DNA from: Planctomycetia bacterium
Lineage (GTDB): Bacteria; Planctomycetota; Phycisphaerae; UBA1845; Fen-1342
Assembly: GCA_015709575.1 (NCBI GenBank)
Contig: CP054190.1
Location: forward strand, 620,001-684,000
Reading direction: 5' to 3'
Length of the DNA: 64,000 bases
Below are positions 17,718 to 26,494 of this stretch, piece after piece; position 1 is the stretch's first letter; the number at the start of each line of letters is the position of its first letter. Below the pieces are notes generated by a model that saw only the letters and a program-made list of their open reading frames with translations, made no database searches and was not told the DNA's origin. The translations under genes and the position numbers were made by a program.

Positions 17718-19346
17718 TCATGTCCATGACTGCTCGAACGCCTGCCGCATCGCCTGACGCGGCGCAGGTTGGCCGATCCACAGTTCAAACTGCGCCGCCG
17801 CCTGTTCGAGGAACATCTCGGTCCCCTCGATTGCCGCCGCCCCGGCCGCCCCGGCGTCTCGCAGGAGTGCCGTGCGGCGCGGTGAATACACCGTATCCAG
17901 CACGGTCATGCCAGCGCGCAGAGCGCCCGCCGGCAGCGGTGATTCGCCCGCAGCAGCGCCCATCCCGACCGATGTGCAGTTCACGATGATGCTCGCGCTA
18001 ATCCGATCGCGCTCCTCCCAGCTTTGTGACGCGCAACCCAGGTCCGCCGAGAGCGCGTCCGCCGCCGTGTGCGTGCGATTGTAAATCGTGACGTGAGCGC
18101 CTTCAGCCAGCAGGGCCGCGGCCACGCCGCGCGCCGCACCGCCCGCCCCGAGCACCGCTGCGCGCGCCCCGGCCAGCGACGCCGCTGCGCCCAGCGAAGC
18201 CCGCAGCGCCGCGACCGCACCGACTCCGTCGGTGTTGTCGCCGCGCCACCGACCGTCCGCGGCGCGCGACAGCGTGTTGACGGCGCCGGCCCGCTGGGCA
18301 AACGTGCTGATCTCGTATCCGCGATCCAACAGCCAGCGGAGCGCGTGCGGCTTGTGCGGGATCGTGATGCTCAGGCCGGAGATGTCCAGCTCCGGGTGAA
18401 CATCGACATAGTCCGCGAAGCGGTCGAAGGCGGCCTGCGTCGGCTCGACCGGCAGCGGCACGTACACCGCGTCCGTTGCCGCGGCGTCGAAACCGGCGTT
18501 GTGGACCTGCGGGCTGCGCGAGTGCGACACCGGCCAGCCCACCACGCCAAAAACCCGTGATGCCGCGCGGATCGAGTTCCAGCGGTAGACATCGCCCATC
18601 CGTCGGAGCGCGAGCTGTCCGGGCGCCGAAGCGGCGGATTGATCCAGCGCGGCGAAAGAGAGAAAACCGCCGAATTTTCCCGCCAGCACGCGCGACGCGA
18701 TTCCCGCCTCGCCCATGGCGATTGCGATCATCTCGCGCCCTGTGCCGCGCCGGGCGTGAAGGGCCGCGAGAACGCGCAGCGCGTCGGTTGCGTCGCGCGC
18801 CGTGAACGCGGCCTTGGCGATAGCTCCCTGAATATTCAGCAGCTCGTCGATCGTGCGGCCGGGATCGTCAGAGCGCGCGCCGGTCCAGTCGTGCCGTGAG
18901 AGGATCAGGCGGTTGCGCGGTCGGTCGAGTGCGTGCAGGGGTTGCGGGCCCCCCATGTCGCACACCAGGCCGAGCTTCTGGCGCAGGTTGGCGGAGCGAT
19001 TCCACGTGTCCAGCTCCACGTCGATGTAGCCCGGGATGAGCAATCCGAGGCGCTCCATCAGGGCGATGCGGTCGGCGTCGGTGCCGTCGAAGCGCCCGCC
19101 TTCGGCCGCGCTGCGCAGCGTGAGGATGCACGGTGGGCGGCTGGGTGCTCGCAGAAAATCCTCAATCGCACCGGAATCGTCGATGCAGTCCGCCCGCAAC
19201 TCGACGAGATCTGCCCCATCGGCGAGCGCTCGCTGGACCTGTTCCGTCAGCGGGGGATGAATGTGCACGAGCGGCGCGGCAAGCAGCGTGCGGCGCGTCG
19301 TCGTCGTATCTGCGGGATGAGGGTTCGCCATACCCGTATTGTCCAT
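17718..19346 (-). CDS. aroDE: Bifunctional 3-dehydroquinate dehydratase (type I) / shikimate dehydrogenase
   Basis: A fused enzyme of 542 residues catalysing the third and fourth shikimate-pathway steps. Residues about 20-245 are a type I dehydroquinase: ADLVELRADCID, ILTLRSAAEGGRF, a catalytic-His candidate in LSRHDW, the Schiff-base lysine in GAIAKAAFTARD, and FLSFAALDQSAASAPGQLAL. Residues about 262-542 are shikimate dehydrogenase: VVGWPVSHSRSPQVHNAGF, SITIPHKPHALRW (substrate lysine), GAVNTL, GDNTDGVGAV, NADP-binding VLGAGGAARGVAAAL and IEGTEMFLEQAAAQFELW. The same domain order is known in plants, chlamydiae and planctomycetes. The start may instead be the second Met (19331), as only a short unstructured tail precedes the first domain. 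Confidence 0.95.
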   Translation of the reverse strand: MDNTGMANPHPADTTTTRRTLLAAPLVHIHPPLTEQVQRALADGADLVELRADCIDDSGAIEDFLRAPSRPPCILTLRSAAEGGRFDGTDADRIALMERLGLLIPGYIDVELDTWNRSANLRQKLGLVCDMGGPQPLHALDRPRNRLILSRHDWTGARSDDPGRTIDELLNIQGAIAKAAFTARDATDALRVLAALHARRGTGREMIAIAMGEAGIASRVLAGKFGGFLSFAALDQSAASAPGQLALRRMGDVYRWNSIRAASRVFGVVGWPVSHSRSPQVHNAGFDAAATDAVYVPLPVEPTQAAFDRFADYVDVHPELDISGLSITIPHKPHALRWLLDRGYEISTFAQRAGAVNTLSRAADGRWRGDNTDGVGAVAALRASLGAAASLAGARAAVLGAGGAARGVAAALLAEGAHVTIYNRTHTAADALSADLGCASQSWEERDRISASIIVNCTSVGMGAAAGESPLPAGALRAGMTVLDTVYSPRRTALLRDAGAAGAAAIEGTEMFLEQAAAQFELWIGQPAPRQAMRQAFEQSWT

Positions 19347-19457
19347 GCGCGCGGGGGGATCGAGAAGGGAAAGTGCTGGAATGGTGCGATTAGGCGGGAA
19401 GTCGCGCGAGATGGCGTCTTCGGTCGCGCAAAAGCGCCAATCAGCGCGACGGGCGCG

Positions 19458-19498
19458 AAAAAAGAGGCAGGCCGACGGGAGGTTCCCGCCGGCCTGCC
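19458..19498 (-). terminator. Intrinsic terminator of the Cys-repeat protein gene
   Basis: On the minus strand: GGCAGGCCGGCGGGAACC then TCCCGTCGGCCTGCC, a 14-15 bp stem with one mismatch, followed by TCTTTTTT (A run at 19458-19463 on plus). A strong terminator 37 nt after the stop. Confidence 0.85.
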
Positions 19499-19534
19499 GG
19501 TGACACTCAAATCACACTGCCGAAGTCGTCCGCT

Positions 19535-22500
19535 TTACGGAACGGGCGGCGGGCAGGGGTCGCCCGGATCCGGCTGGTTGACGATGCAGTTGACGAACGG
19601 GTCGATGTCGAAGTTGTTGAACGCATCGTCCCGGTTCACATCGCCCCAGCACTCGCGCTCATCCCAGCACGCCTGGTCGCCGGAGTAGCCCGCCGGAGGC
19701 GTGGGATCCGCACCATTGACGATACCGGCCACGAACGGGTCGATGTCGAAGTTGTTCACGACACCGTCGCAGTTCGCGTCGCCGACGAGGCAGGACGGAC
19801 CGGTGCACGGTCCCGGACCCGGCTGATCGATGATCAACTGCCACGACACGAGGAAGCCCGTGTCGCCGCCGGCGTTGTCGGATACCGTGAGCACCCAGTC
19901 GCCGGTGACGGGCTGACCGTCGAGGTTGGCGAGGACGCCGTTATCCGGCAGCCAGTTTCCGGTCGGGTTGGGGATGCCCGTGGCAACCACATCCGGCACG
20001 TCGTAGCGCAGCGTGGCGTCGTCATCCAGGACGAAGTACGTCCCGCTGAGCGGATCGCCGTAGTTGTCCGAACCGAACCCGAAGGTGGTCTGCGGGTTGT
20101 TCGGGCGGTTGATCAGCAGCACGTTCACAAGGTTCGGACCCGTGAGGTGGGCGATGATGTCACCCTGGAACGTGTGCTGAATGAGGATCCCGACGCGGAC
20201 ATCGCCGACCGTGTAGGTGTCGGTGATGTTGATCGTGTCGGTGATCGTCTGGTTGTCGGCGATGATGCTGTTCGGGTTCGACGTGTAGGTCGTCGGGATA
20301 CCCGCGACAGCGCCGCAGTTGCTGTTGGCGCCGACGAACGTGCCGCCAGCCAGCACGCAGGAACCGGCGTAGTTGATCGTGCATTCCACGCCGAGGCAGC
20401 AGGCGCCGCGATCGCAGACGTTGCCGCCGCAGTTCGTGTTCGCGCCCTGCGCCACGCCGTTCTGCTGAGCGCAGGCGGCGGGGACGAGGTCGGAGCACGC
20501 ACCGGCCGTGCCGAAGCAGCAGCCCTGGGCGGACGGGCAGGTGAAGTTCGTGCAGTTCGTGCCCGGACCGGCGGACTGGCCGGACTGGGAGGTGCACGTA
20601 TTCACGAGAACCGTCTGGCAGGTGCCGTTCGGCAGGCAGCAGGCCTGCGGCTGCGGGCACTCGTTCGGGGAGCAGTTCGTACCGAGGCCGAGCACACGAC
20701 CACCCGCCGTCTGGCAGTTGATCGGAGTGAGAACCTGGCACGAGCCGTTCTCGAAGCAGCACGCCAGCGGCTCATCGGGCAGGCAGATGCCGATGCCCTG
20801 CTGGTCGATGATCAGCTCCCAGGTCTGCAGCACGCCCGTGTCGACGCCGGCCTGGTCCTCAATGCTGAGGATCCAATCGCCGTTGACGTTCTGGCCGTCA
20901 TAGACGTCCAGCGTCTGGCCGGCGGTGATGCTGGTCGGGGTGAACGTGCCGGTGGTCGGCTGGCCGCAGATGAGGGCCACACCTTCATCGTCGAAGGTGA
21001 CGTTCATGTCGTTGTTGCCGCCGCAATCCCGGCTCCAGAGGATCACGTTCGTCGCGTTGTGCGAGACGAACATGTCGAGATCGCCGAGGAAGGTGTGCAG
21101 CATCTGGACGCGGACGTTCACATCGCCGATTGCGTAGGTGTCGGCCACGTTGATCGTGTCCGTCACCGCCGGGGCCGGGCTGTCCGGGATGACCAGGTTC
21201 GGCGACGACGAGTAGGTCGTCGGCGTGCCGGCGACCGAGTCGCAGCTCGTGCCGTCACCCTGGTAGAAGCCGCCGTTGGCGATGCACTGCTGCTCGAACT
21301 GTCGGGTGCAGACCAGGCCGATGCAGCATGCGCCGCGAACGCAGGTCACGTTGCAATCCGAGCTGGCGCCGAGCGACGTGCCGCCCAGCGTGGAGCAGCG
21401 GGCCGGCGTCAGGAACTGGCAGGTCTGGTTGTTGAAGCAGCAGCCCTCGGCCGGCGGGCAGGCCGTCGTAGCGCACTCGCTGCCGTCGCCCTGGAACGCG
21501 CCAAAGGCGGTCGTGCAGCCGAGCGAGCTGATGTCCTGGCAGGTGCCGTCGGGCAGGCAGCAAGCGCCCTGCGCGATGCACTCCACGTGGAACGCAGTGG
21601 CGCCGCCGAAGTCGCCAGTGCCCCAGTCGCCCACCTGGAACCAATAGGTCGTGCCTGAGACGGCCTGGAACGTACCCTGCTCCAGTCCGCCGACGGTGTT
21701 GTCCACGCACAGCACTTCATTCAGCGATCCGCACGAGCCGTCGAGGACGGAGAACACGATGTCGTACGTGCCGGTGGCCTGGACGAGGACTTCGCAATCC
21801 TCGTCAGCGTCCCAGCGCAGCCAGTACGAGTTGTCCATCGTCGGCGCGGCCGCAGCGTTGCAGGAACCCGGCGGGAAATCGCTGCTGTTGGTCGAGTTGT
21901 TGAAGTTGGTGTCGAACGGCAGTGCGCCGATCACCTCGGGGCTTTCGCAATCTCCGCCGGGCGGAATGCACAGGCCCGGCGTGCAGCTCGAGCCGGGGCC
22001 GCGAGCCGTGCCGTTCTGAGCGGCGCAGGAGAACGGCGCCGCGTCGATGCAACTGTTGTTCGCCAGGCAGCAGGCCTGAGCGGCTTCACAGGTCGACGGG
22101 CAGGCCGAACCCTGACCCTGGAACTGGCCGCCCGAGGCCAGGCAGGCTGACTCGAGCAGGGATGCGCAGCCGCCGGCCGCGAGGCAGCAGGCGCCCGGCT
22201 GCGGGCAGGGGTTCGGCGAGCAGCTCGAGCCGACTGACTGCGGCAACCCGCCGGCCGTAAGGCAGGCCGAGACGCCGAGGAACTGGCAGGAGCCGTCGGA
22301 GAAGCAGCAGGCCACGTCGGCCGCGATGACCGTGAAGCGGTACCACACGATGTCGTACGGGCCGCTCTTGGCGCCGGTGCCTTCGACCGTGCCGGAGACG
22401 TCGGTGATGGCGATGTTCATGTTCGCCACCGTGGTCGTCGTCGAGTTCAGGATCGCGTTCGGGAAATCCATCACGTTGCCGGCGCGGTTGGCGTCATCCG

Positions 22501-23203
22501 GCGGGCTGGCGAGGTTGTTCGCCGTGTTGACGTTGGAGAACGCGACGTAGTAGGTGCCCGCGCCGAGGTTGCGCGAGAGCGTGTTGTTGCCGGCGTTTCC
22601 GGCGTCGACGATCGCGTTCAGCGAGCCGTCGTAGAGCCAGAAATCGACGGGCGTGGTGTTGCCCGTGCCGCGCGCGATCGTGATCGGGCCTTCGAGCCGC
22701 GAGCCGACGTCGATCGACGTGACGGTGCTGGACTCCAGCGTGCAGACATACTGCCCGGTTGTGGAGGCCGTGCCCGTCATGCGGACGTAGACCTGCTCCG
22801 CAGCGCCGAAGCCGTACCACTGCACGAAGCGCTGCGGCGTGGTGGCCGTCGAGGACGACTGCAGCGCCGCGTCCGTGCCGGCGTTGATCGATCCGGCCGT
22901 CTGCGTCAGGCCGCGAATCGTCGGGGCATGGCCGGACACATCGCCCGAGGTCAGGCGCATGCGGTGGCGGTGAATCGTGCCGGCCGCAAAGCCGGAGGTC
23001 GTCACGCGGAAATAGTCCGCGGAACCCAGACCCGCGACCGTGGTGGAATTTCCGGTGGTTGTACCGGAAACCGAGTCGCCGGCCGCCAGCGTCACAGCGT
23101 TGGCGGCACCCTTGTTGTTGTTGTCCTCTGTCTCGGGAAAGTCGACGGCGAGCGCCGTCGCTGTTCCCAAACACAGCAAGGACAATCCGAGAAGTCTCCT
23201 CAC
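19535..23203 (-). CDS. Giant secreted Cys-rich repeat protein with P-domains and C-terminal dockerin-like repeats
   Basis: 1222 residues with signal peptide MRRLLGLSLLCLGTATALA. The GTG start follows AGGAG at about 7 nt. After an N-terminal beta-rich region (about 20-290) come ten ~40-residue repeats of the pattern CC-(L/F)-x(2-4)-G-x-C-x(8)-C-x(2-3)-GG-x(6)-G-x-x-C-x(2-5)-C. A pre-peptidase-C-like domain (about 400-520, DNSYWLRWDADEDCEVLV) interrupts them. Two proprotein-convertase P-domain-like modules follow repeats 6 and 10 (VTDTINVADTYAIGDVNVRV...GDWILSIEDQAGVDTG; TITDTINITDTYTVGDVRVGI...GDWVLTVSDNAGGDTG). The C-terminus has two calcium loops with NNFDIDPFV. There is no protease triad, so it is probably a surface or adhesion/scaffold protein. 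Function is unproven. Confidence 0.88.
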   Translation of the reverse strand: MRRLLGLSLLCLGTATALAVDFPETEDNNNKGAANAVTLAAGDSVSGTTTGNSTTVAGLGSADYFRVTTSGFAAGTIHRHRMRLTSGDVSGHAPTIRGLTQTAGSINAGTDAALQSSSTATTPQRFVQWYGFGAAEQVYVRMTGTASTTGQYVCTLESSTVTSIDVGSRLEGPITIARGTGNTTPVDFWLYDGSLNAIVDAGNAGNNTLSRNLGAGTYYVAFSNVNTANNLASPPDDANRAGNVMDFPNAILNSTTTTVANMNIAITDVSGTVEGTGAKSGPYDIVWYRFTVIAADVACCFSDGSCQFLGVSACLTAGGLPQSVGSSCSPNPCPQPGACCLAAGGCASLLESACLASGGQFQGQGSACPSTCEAAQACCLANNSCIDAAPFSCAAQNGTARGPGSSCTPGLCIPPGGDCESPEVIGALPFDTNFNNSTNSSDFPPGSCNAAAAPTMDNSYWLRWDADEDCEVLVQATGTYDIVFSVLDGSCGSLNEVLCVDNTVGGLEQGTFQAVSGTTYWFQVGDWGTGDFGGATAFHVECIAQGACCLPDGTCQDISSLGCTTAFGAFQGDGSECATTACPPAEGCCFNNQTCQFLTPARCSTLGGTSLGASSDCNVTCVRGACCIGLVCTRQFEQQCIANGGFYQGDGTSCDSVAGTPTTYSSSPNLVIPDSPAPAVTDTINVADTYAIGDVNVRVQMLHTFLGDLDMFVSHNATNVILWSRDCGGNNDMNVTFDDEGVALICGQPTTGTFTPTSITAGQTLDVYDGQNVNGDWILSIEDQAGVDTGVLQTWELIIDQQGIGICLPDEPLACCFENGSCQVLTPINCQTAGGRVLGLGTNCSPNECPQPQACCLPNGTCQTVLVNTCTSQSGQSAGPGTNCTNFTCPSAQGCCFGTAGACSDLVPAACAQQNGVAQGANTNCGGNVCDRGACCLGVECTINYAGSCVLAGGTFVGANSNCGAVAGIPTTYTSNPNSIIADNQTITDTINITDTYTVGDVRVGILIQHTFQGDIIAHLTGPNLVNVLLINRPNNPQTTFGFGSDNYGDPLSGTYFVLDDDATLRYDVPDVVATGIPNPTGNWLPDNGVLANLDGQPVTGDWVLTVSDNAGGDTGFLVSWQLIIDQPGPGPCTGPSCLVGDANCDGVVNNFDIDPFVAGIVNGADPTPPAGYSGDQACWDERECWGDVNRDDAFNNFDIDPFVNCIVNQPDPGDPCPPPVP

Positions 23204-23754
23204 AATCGGCTCCTTTCACTGGCGTACCGCGCGTCCGCGGCTGTGCGACCCACGCCCGATCCTGCGGCGACCGGCGCGGGTCGGACGAAACGTCGAGTCA
23301 GGCGACCGGTTCGCCGACTCCGAGAGGCGTATCAGGCTGACAGGGTTCGCGAGTGCAACCGTCGCCGTCTCTGTCGCGCGCATGCGGGGGTGTGCGGCAC
23401 CCGTTGTGGAAGAAAACAACGCCTGCATGCGGCGCGACAGAGACGGCGCGCGGTTGACGCGGCCTGCTACTGCCCGAATTATCGCCCGGACCTAGCGCAG
23501 GCCCACGGGCGACAAAGCGCGTCCAAATGTGAACTTACGCGCAAAACAAAGTGAGAACTGTCGCGATCTTTCCTCTACCGTGCCGCTCATCATAATCCGC
23601 GATGCACGCAATATCAAACCTTTCGTGAGAATGGGCGCAAGGCTGCATTTTCGGACGATTTGCAGGCGAAATCGGTCCCGATCCGGATGGGAGCTGCCCT
23701 ACGAGCCGTTCTGCGCCGCCGCATCGCGTGCGGCGCGGCCGGAGCCATCGCACC
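23204..23754. other. Intergenic region upstream of the Cys-repeat protein gene
   Basis: 550 bp without a supported gene. The ribosome-binding site of the Cys-repeat gene lies at 23210-23215 (minus). The rest is unremarkable high-GC DNA except a less GC-rich patch around 23525-23660. I see no clear hairpin or repeat. Confidence 0.45.
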
Positions 23755-24273
23755 TCACGGCGCCAGCCAGCGCACCATCACCAGGAAAAGAGCGAATGCC
23801 AGCATGCCGACGGCGGCAAAACGGGCGGTCGCCCTGGCGGCGGCTCCGCGAGCGGACTTGCCGCGCCGCAGTTCCGGCAGCGGAAGCGTGTCATCACCAA
23901 ACTGAACGTGCGCGATCAGGAGGTGTGTCTGGAAATCGCTCAGGCCGAGCCGCCGGCCGTCATCCAGGATGGCCGATCGGCGGGAGCAGCGCAGCAGGCC
24001 GTCTTCAAGGCTGGCGGCGATCCGCTGGCGGAAGCGGGTCAGTTCGCCCTGGTCGGCGTCGAGCGATGCGAGGTACTCGGCCTGTCGGTTCTCATCCGAG
24101 AGGGTCGCGTCGGCCAGGTGCAGTGCGTCCAGTCGGGCGCACACGTCGGCGTAGGGCTGCCCGCCCGCCAACTGTTCCAGCAGCTCGCGCCGTCGGACGA
24201 AAAACGCCCGGCGGACGACGGCGGTCGAGTAGCGACCGGGCGGAAGTCCCAGAATATCGAAGTAATTGGGCAA
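23755..24273 (-). CDS. J-domain-like protein with C-terminal membrane anchor
   Basis: 172 residues. The N-terminus MPNYFDILGLPPGRYSTAVVRRAFFVRRRELLEQL has the helix I-II pattern of DnaJ J-domains (NYFDILGLP...), and LSDENRQAEYLASLDA resembles helix III-IV (LsD...Y). The HPD tripeptide needed to stimulate DnaK is absent. The end, RFAAVGMLAFALFLVMVRWLAP, is a single membrane segment, so it would be tail-anchored with the J-like part in the cytoplasm. It may be a divergent or regulatory J-protein that does not activate Hsp70. It is the last gene of a minus-strand group, 117 bp after ribD. Confidence 0.65.
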   Translation of the reverse strand: MPNYFDILGLPPGRYSTAVVRRAFFVRRRELLEQLAGGQPYADVCARLDALHLADATLSDENRQAEYLASLDADQGELTRFRQRIAASLEDGLLRCSRRSAILDDGRRLGLSDFQTHLLIAHVQFGDDTLPLPELRRGKSARGAAARATARFAAVGMLAFALFLVMVRWLAP

Positions 24274-24390
24274 CGCTTCAATCCCCGCGGAAACACTCCA
24301 ACTGATCGTTGGCGCGATCCGGAGCAGGAATCAACCTGAAGCGTGGATTGAAGCCCTGTGGCAGGGGGCGGCGCGATCGACTCTCGAAAG

Positions 24391-25563
24391 CTACTTCCGG
24401 CCAGCCAGACGCGCGTCCAGCAGCCAGCCGCCACCGATTCGTCGCCAGTCGGCGGATGGATCCACGCGCATGGCGTCCGCAACGAGGCCCGCTCCGACGC
24501 CGCCCAGCGCGGCGAGGCTCGACTCGCCGCCGATCAGGATCGGGGTGCAATAGACGTTGATCTCGTCCACGAATCCGCCGTTGGCGCGCTGCGCGTCCGC
24601 GAACGCCCCGAGTACACGCGATCCACCCTCCACAATGAGATGGGTGAAGCGGCGCCGCCCGAGGTCGTCGAGCACTGCGTCCAGCGGCAGTCCGCTGATC
24701 GGCTTCGACACGGAACGGCGCCTGGCGGAAACGGTCCGCTTCGGTGCGGCCGTCGCAATCGGCCGCACCTGAGCGCCGAGCGCCTCCAATCGACGCCGGC
24801 GCTGCGCCGGCGCCGCGGCAGCGCAGTAGATCAGTGTGGGGATCTCGCGGGCCGTGCGGGTCAGGGAAGCGGAATCCGGTGTGCGCAGGTGGGAATCCAG
24901 AACGATGCGCGTCGCGATCCGGCGTGCGCGACCGACGCGGCAGGTCAGTTGCGGATCGTCGCGCAGGACAGTTCCGACTCCAACGAGAATTCCGTCCGCC
25001 AGTCCGCGGACGCGGTGCGCGTGGGCGCGGCACGCGTCATCGCTGATCCAGCGCGAGTCTCCGGTGTGTGTGGCAATCCGCCCGTCAATGCTTTGTGCCC
25101 ATTTCAGCGTAACCCACGGGCGCCCGGTTCGGATCAGTTTTGCAAATGGAGCGATCAGCGCGGCCGCCTGCTCCGCGCAGGCGCCGACTTCAACCTCCAC
25201 GCCGTGCCGTCGCAGTGCGGCAAACCCGCGGCCCCGCATCGGGGCGTTCGGGTCGCGAACGCCGGCGACGACTCGCGAGACGCCCGCCGACAGCAGCGCG
25301 TCGGTGCACGGCGGCGTTTTCCCGTGATGGCAGCAGGGCTCGAGCGTAACGTAGGCCGTCGCACCACGCGCATCCCCAGCGCGGCGCAAGGCTTCGATTT
25401 CTGCATGCGGCCCGCCGAAGCGGCGGTGCCAGCCCTCGCCAATCACGCGGCCGTTGCGCACCAGCACGCAGCCGACCATCGGGTTCGGCTCAACCGTGCC
25501 GCGCCCGCGGCGGGCCAGCGCGAGGGCGCGCTTCATGTGTTGCAGGTCGTCGGCGTGCGGCAT
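24391..25563 (-). CDS. ribD: Bifunctional diaminohydroxyphosphoribosylaminopyrimidine deaminase / reductase RibD
   Basis: Two consecutive steps of riboflavin synthesis. The N-terminal deaminase (about 1-145) has the zinc site GGPHAEIEAL and EPCCHHGKTPPC with the catalytic Glu in HAE. The C-terminal reductase (about 150-390) has RPWVTLKWAQSIDGRIATHTGDSRWIS, GILVGVGTVLRDDPQLTCR and LIVEGGSRVLGAFADA, all typical of the NADPH-binding fold. Length 390 is slightly above the usual ~360 because of an Arg-rich linker (around 255-290). No other rib gene adjoins it. It lies 20 nt downstream of the DUF1571 gene and is probably co-transcribed. Confidence 0.95.
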   Translation of the reverse strand: MPHADDLQHMKRALALARRGRGTVEPNPMVGCVLVRNGRVIGEGWHRRFGGPHAEIEALRRAGDARGATAYVTLEPCCHHGKTPPCTDALLSAGVSRVVAGVRDPNAPMRGRGFAALRRHGVEVEVGACAEQAAALIAPFAKLIRTGRPWVTLKWAQSIDGRIATHTGDSRWISDDACRAHAHRVRGLADGILVGVGTVLRDDPQLTCRVGRARRIATRIVLDSHLRTPDSASLTRTAREIPTLIYCAAAAPAQRRRRLEALGAQVRPIATAAPKRTVSARRRSVSKPISGLPLDAVLDDLGRRRFTHLIVEGGSRVLGAFADAQRANGGFVDEINVYCTPILIGGESSLAALGGVGAGLVADAMRVDPSADWRRIGGGWLLDARLAGRK

Positions 25564-25583
25564 TCGTGCTCAACCGGGGCGAA

Positions 25584-26426
25584 TCAGCGGGCCGGCGGCG
25601 CGCCAAGCGCGGTGACCCTGGCGCGGTCGGCGGCGATCAGGAAGTCCTCGTCGCGGAGCGAGACGCCGGTGCGCAAGTCGGTGTAGAAATAGGCGGCATC
25701 GAGCGTTTCATCGGCGCGGCGCACCACCGAGCCCGCCGGCAGCCCGGTCTCGCGGTCGACATAGATGTCGAGGTACGGATTGGGAAAGCGCGGATGAGGA
25801 AAGAGCGCGTGGAAGTGGTGTACGTCCCGCCCGGTCTCGGGAATCTTCGTCAGGCCGCGATATTCAAGCTTGAGGTCCGGGCCGGCCGTGTCCATCGATT
25901 CGCGCGTCCGGGCCATCATCCGGGCCAGGCCGAAGTCCGTCATGGGGTAGCGTGACTCGCCCCATGTTACCGGGGTTTGCAGGCTCACCTCGCTGACGCT
26001 GGGGGGCAGTCCAAGCAGGCCGCGGCGCGGGATGTAGCGAATCCGATCCGGGGCGGCCTTCGCGGAGTAGGCGCTTTCCCCGTATTTCACCTCCTCGTCG
26101 AGCCACTGCATGCGGATGCTCAGCGGCGATCTGCGATACCAGCAGGCGATGCGCTCGGGGCCTTCGAGCGTGCGGAGCAGTCCGCGCCGCTCGGTGCGGG
26201 TGAACTGCACGGTGTACTGCTCCAGCGCCGCGGCGCGCCGTTCGACGTCCAGCAGAAAGCCGCGCGGATCGGCGCTGATCCGGCGTGCTTCGTCCGCGTG
26301 AGCCTCGGTGACCGGCTCGCCGCCCTTGCCGGGCAGGGCGAGCTTGTTCCCGGATGAGGAGCAGCTTGCGAGAAACACGAACCCCGGAAGCAGCGCCGCG
26401 GCGGCGCTGCGAGTGAAAAGCGACAC
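25584..26426 (-). CDS. DUF1571-type lipoprotein
   Basis: 280 residues with a lipoprotein signal (AAALLPGFVFLASCSSSGN, Cys near residue 22). The body matches DUF1571 features: YTVQFTRTERRGLLRTLEGPERIACWYRRSPLSIRMQWL, REVKYGESAYS-like segments, RGLLGLPPSVSEVSLQTPVTWGESRYPMTDFGLARMM, and a late YLDIYVDRETGLPAGSVV followed by a DAAYFYTDLRTG block. These repeated beta strands resemble the LolA/LolB-like outer-membrane lipoprotein carrier fold. The family is common in planctomycetes and has no proven role. It is expected to be a periplasmic lipid-anchored protein. It lies between ribD and a secreted 458-residue protein on the same strand. Confidence 0.8.
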   Translation of the reverse strand: MSLFTRSAAAALLPGFVFLASCSSSGNKLALPGKGGEPVTEAHADEARRISADPRGFLLDVERRAAALEQYTVQFTRTERRGLLRTLEGPERIACWYRRSPLSIRMQWLDEEVKYGESAYSAKAAPDRIRYIPRRGLLGLPPSVSEVSLQTPVTWGESRYPMTDFGLARMMARTRESMDTAGPDLKLEYRGLTKIPETGRDVHHFHALFPHPRFPNPYLDIYVDRETGLPAGSVVRRADETLDAAYFYTDLRTGVSLRDEDFLIAADRARVTALGAPPAR

Positions 26427-26494
26427 AGCTTGATTCTCCGTATCAGGCGGCCGCGACCGGATACGTCCGTGCGGTCGGCGCAGCCCACCCGCAA

